Shown in pieces: positions 53,559 to 55,789 of a stretch of 55,789 bases of DNA (the stretch's first letter is position 1; the number at the start of each line of letters is the position of its first letter). The stretch comes from Rhodobacter sp. (lineage in GTDB: Bacteria; Pseudomonadota; Alphaproteobacteria; Rhodobacterales; Rhodobacteraceae): contig JAIXXB010000008.1 in the NCBI GenBank assembly GCA_027490955.1, forward strand, positions 1-55,789. Reading direction: 5' to 3'. Below the pieces are notes generated by a model, which did no database searches, had not been told where the DNA came from, and saw only the letters and a program-made list of their open reading frames with translations. Both the position numbers and the translations under genes were made by a program.

Positions 53559-54437
53559 ATGCGTGCATCTTATCTGGCTTTCGCCGCCCTAGGGCTGGCG
53601 GCCTGTTCGCCTGCTGTTCCAGATTCGGGTCTGGGCGTGGGATTTCAAGATTATGATACCTATATTGCCAATCGCCAAGCGGCTTTGGCGCAGCCCATGT
53701 CGGCGGGAACGGGTATTCTGCCGCAGGCGGGGGCAGGATTTTCGACCGCTGGCGCGGCGGCGGCCATTGCAAATGCACAAGGCACGGCACCCCTTGCTGC
53801 GGCCAGCGCCAATCCTTTGGCCCCCCGATCCTTGCAAGAGCAAGCCGCGCTTTTGGGCGGCGCGCAGCCTGCGCCAGTATCCAACCTTGCCGCCCCCTTG
53901 GCCCCTGCGCCGGCAGACCCGAACGCAGGCCGCGTGATTGGGGCCGCGGCGCCCCTTGCACCCGCGGCCACTGGCGGTCTGGCTGCCGTGCGCCCGCGCG
54001 GCAATGCGCCTGCAGGCATCACCGAAACAGTGTCTGAAATGGCCGCTGTCGGCGGCGTGTCTGACGAGCAAGATTTCGAGGCCGTCGCTGCCCGCGAAAC
54101 CATCGAAAGCGATAAGGCCCGTATCGAGCGCAACCGCGCCCAATACCAAATCGACCAACCCGGCGCTTTGCCGCAACGCACGGGGAAAGTTGGCCCCAGC
54201 ATCGTGGAATTTGCCTTGGCCACGCAGCACCCTGTTGGGGTGAAATTGTTCCGCCGCTCGCCCTTTAAATTCAAACGAGTCGAGGTGGCCTGCGCGCCCT
54301 ATGCCAATGATGATCTGGCGCAAGAGGCCTTCTTGGCCGCAGGTGGGCCAGATCGTGACCGCTTGGGCGTTGATCCCGATGGCGATGGCTATGCCTGCAA
54401 CTGGGATCCATCGCCTTACCGCGCGGTTGTGCCATAA
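53559..54437 (+). CDS. lipoprotein with C-terminal excalibur-type calcium-binding motif
   Basis: 292 residues. The N terminus is a lipoprotein signal (MRASYLAFAALGLAACSPA, lipobox Cys16). Residues ~40-160 are low-complexity Ala/Pro/Gly. A polar helical part follows (TIESDKARIERNRAQYQID), then a conserved C-terminal region with SIVEFALATQHPVGVKLFRR and the acidic loop DRLGVDPDGDGYACNWDPS, which matches the excalibur DxDxDGxxCE pattern. Such proteins are common and unstudied in Rhodobacterales. The stop TAA overlaps the site where the next gene's start should be, suggesting co-translation with the amidase and a cell-wall role. Confidence 0.8.
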   Translation: MRASYLAFAALGLAACSPAVPDSGLGVGFQDYDTYIANRQAALAQPMSAGTGILPQAGAGFSTAGAAAAIANAQGTAPLAAASANPLAPRSLQEQAALLGGAQPAPVSNLAAPLAPAPADPNAGRVIGAAAPLAPAATGGLAAVRPRGNAPAGITETVSEMAAVGGVSDEQDFEAVAARETIESDKARIERNRAQYQIDQPGALPQRTGKVGPSIVEFALATQHPVGVKLFRRSPFKFKRVEVACAPYANDDLAQEAFLAAGGPDRDRLGVDPDGDGYACNWDPSPYRAVVP

Positions 54438-54493
54438 GCGGGGGCTTTGCCTCGCCCAATTTTGGCCCGCGCCGAAACGGCGCGCGCCCCAGT

Positions 54494-55096
54494 TTGATTG
54501 TGCTGCATTATACCGCCATGCCCAGCGCTGCCGAGGCGCGGGCGCGGCTGTGTGACCCTGCCTATGAAGTATCGGCCCATTGGCTGATTGATGAGGCTGG
54601 CCATGCCGAGGCTTTGGTGGACGAGTGCCAGCGCGCGTGGCATGCGGGGGCAGGGGAATGGGCGGGGCTAAGCGACATCAATAGCCACTCAATTGGGATC
54701 GAGATTGCCAATAAGGGCGATCATCCCTTTGCGGCGCGGCAGATGGATGGGCTGGAATCCTTGCTTAAGGGCGTGATGGCGCGCTGGAACATCGCCCCCG
54801 CCCAAGTGATTGCCCATTCCGATATGGCCCCGACCCGCAAAATTGATCCAGGCGCGCGGTTTGATTGGCAGCGTCTGGCGCGCGTGGGCCTGTCGGTTTG
54901 GCCAATCGCCGATGCACCCGCAGCCCCTGCCGAATTCATACCTGCGGCGCGTGCCTTTGGCTATCCAGATGCGCCCGCACCCGCGCTGCTTGCCGCGTTT
55001 CGCTTGCGCTTTCGCCCATGGGCGCGCGGCGCGCAGGATGGGTGGGACGCGGCGCTTGCCTGCGATTTGGCCCGCCGCTTTGGCCCAAATTCTTAG
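54494..55096 (+). CDS. AmpD-family N-acetylmuramoyl-L-alanine amidase
   Basis: 200 residues counted from the first canonical start, TTG at 54494. The Amidase_2 fold is clear: zinc His in LIVLHYTAMPSAAEAR, then VSAHWLIDEAGHAEALVDEC and SHSIGIEIANKGDHPF, with AQVIAHSDMAPTRKIDPGAR carrying the second zinc His and the Lys/Asp pair. The conserved N-terminal segment SPNFGPRRNGARPS is encoded upstream in the same frame (54452-54493), so the true start must be earlier. The only fitting codon is ATA at 54434, at an overlap with the previous stop. It cleaves the amide bond between muramic acid and the peptide in cell-wall recycling or remodelling. Confidence 0.82.
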   Translation: MIVLHYTAMPSAAEARARLCDPAYEVSAHWLIDEAGHAEALVDECQRAWHAGAGEWAGLSDINSHSIGIEIANKGDHPFAARQMDGLESLLKGVMARWNIAPAQVIAHSDMAPTRKIDPGARFDWQRLARVGLSVWPIADAPAAPAEFIPAARAFGYPDAPAPALLAAFRLRFRPWARGAQDGWDAALACDLARRFGPNS

Positions 55097-55099
55097 CCG

Positions 55100-55128
55100 T
55101 TGACCCAAGGCGCGCCTTGGCCTAAAGC
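55100..55128 (+). promoter_or_regulatory. promoter of rnpB
   Basis: TTGACC at 55100-55105 and TAAAGC at 55123-55128 are spaced by 17 bases, and the expected RNA start (about 55136) follows by eight bases. A perfect 16-bp palindrome CCAAGGCGCGCCTTGG (55104-55119) fills the spacer; it may also serve as the end of the amidase transcript, whose stop is at 55096. Confidence 0.55.
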
Positions 55129-55135
55129 GCCCCTT

Positions 55136-55567
55136 GCGCGGATGGCTGGATGATCGCGGGGCTTGCCTCGAGGAAAGTCCGGACTCCATGAAGAAAGGGT
55201 GCTGGGTAACGCCCAGCGAGGGCAACCTCAGGGAAAGCGCCACAGAGAAAAGTCTGCCGTTGTGCTGGGCCTTGCCCAGCAGATCAGCGGTGATGGTGAA
55301 AAGGTGGGGTAAGAGCCCACCGCAGGCTTGGCAACAAGACTGGCATGGCAAGCCCCACCCGGAGCAATGCCGAATAGGGGCCTTGCGTGGAAAGGTCTGC
55401 CCATATGCCCGCGGGTCTTTCTCGTGGGCGGGCAGAGACCTCCACAGGGAACTTCAGCCCAAAGGCCCGGGTTGGCAGCTTGACCGCCGTGGCAACACGG
55501 TTGGCAGAGGAATGATCATCCAAAGGGGCAACCCTTGGACAGAATCCGGCTTATAGGCCATCCGCGC
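55136..55567 (+). ncRNA. rnpB: RNase P RNA (bacterial type A)
   Basis: The near-universal words are present: GAGGAAAGTCCGGACTCC near the 5' end and ACAGAATCCGGCTTATAG near the 3' end. GCGCGGATGGC at 55136-55146 pairs perfectly with GCCATCCGCGC at 55557-55567 to form helix P1, which sets the ends. Internal hairpins include GCTGGGTAACGCCCAGC and GCTGGGCCTTGCCCAGC. RnpB is the catalytic RNA that trims the 5' ends of tRNA precursors. Length of about 430 bases is normal. Confidence 0.95.
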
Positions 55568-55671
55568 AAAACTCACCTTGGCCAGAGCGCAGCGCACGGG
55601 CGCGTTGCGCAGCATATTGGTCAATATGAAAGTCACCGCTTTCACTTTGGCACAAATATCCGCGCCGCAGC

Positions 55672-55789
55672 TGACCTGCCACGGGATTTTTCTTCCATAC
55701 TCGACTAGAGTCCGGCCGATAGAGAGGACGGACGATGAAGAAAGCAAATCGGACAGAAGAGCAGATCATTGGGATCTTGCAGGAGCACG
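55672..55789 (+). mobile_element. left end of an IS3-family insertion sequence (cut by window edge)
   Basis: The stretch from TGACCTGCCACGGGATTTTT onwards looks like the terminal repeat of an IS3-family element, and an orfA-type transposase gene starts 63 bases further in. The boundary is judged by eye; the target duplication and right end are outside the window. Confidence 0.6.
55735..55789 (+). CDS. IS3-family transposase OrfA, partial (3' end outside window)
   Basis: ATG at 55735 opens a frame of 18 codons to the window edge, reading MKKANRTEEQIIGILQEH. This is the standard beginning of IS3-family OrfA helix-turn-helix proteins (K-x-R-x-TEEQII-x-x-L-x-E). AGAGGAC lies before the start. 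OrfA and OrfB would form the transposase by frameshifting. State of the rest is unknown. Confidence 0.75.
   Translation, partial: MKKANRTEEQIIGILQEH

Overview
The window looks like a chromosome segment of a Rhodobacteraceae (Rhodobacterales, Alphaproteobacteria) bacterium. The sequence is GC-rich. It carries an alphaproteobacterial flagellar set of the Fla2 / CtrA-associated type (FlaF and FlbT, a DUF1217 protein, MotE, an SltF-like transglycosylase, two FliL-like proteins). This is followed by a housekeeping block around dnaA-dnaN-recF-gyrB in an order familiar from this family. The taxonomic call is by recognition of proteins and gene order, not by a search.

Region 1 (1-29065) is flagellar. 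It starts at a breakpoint: a partial WG-repeat gene (minus strand) and a gene-free, AT-richer stretch abut the last ~100 codons of flgK, followed by intact flgL and flgI. The remaining flagellar genes form several units: fliF-fliH-fliN-fliP (minus); fliL-(DUF6468-like)-motE-motA-(735-aa periplasmic protein, possible MotK)-sltF-flhA-fliR-flhB-(small FliJ-sized gene) (plus); flgB-flgC-fliE-fliQ-flgF-flgG-flgA-flgH-(second FliL-like) (minus); fliI (plus); flaA, then flaF-flbT-DUF1217 (minus); flgJ-flgN-like (minus); fliK-flgD (plus). I did not find flgE, fliG, fliM, motB or a full-length flgK in the window. A CtrA-like site (TTAA-N7-TTAG) inside a perfect dyad lies between fliF and fliL.

Region 2 (29018-41426) is housekeeping: ubiB-ubiE, mutM, an enoyl-CoA hydratase, rpsT, dnaA, dnaN, recF, a GNAT acetyltransferase, a LysE-family exporter and gyrB. 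The dnaA leader has a DnaA box overlapping a possible -10 box, and a perfect hairpin just before the gene.

Region 3 (41430-49476) holds a TerC/Alx-family membrane protein, tRNA-Arg(CCT), a LacI-family regulator with a GntR-like operator, and a minus-strand operon. That operon encodes a putative 26-aa membrane microprotein, XpaC-like and TelA-like proteins, a DUF2927 lipoprotein, an SPFH-GYF protein and a double zinc-ribbon membrane protein. It is the best candidate here for a poorly described system, probably concerned with envelope stress or membrane organisation.

Region 4 (49607-55789) holds rluB, tadA, a small DUF1127-like gene, gatC-gatA, an excalibur-type lipoprotein, an AmpD-family amidase whose expected ATG start reads ATA, the RNase P RNA gene rnpB, and the left end of an IS3-family element cut by the window edge.

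A GC-rich hairpin followed by a GGATATTT word recurs at four intergenic sites.
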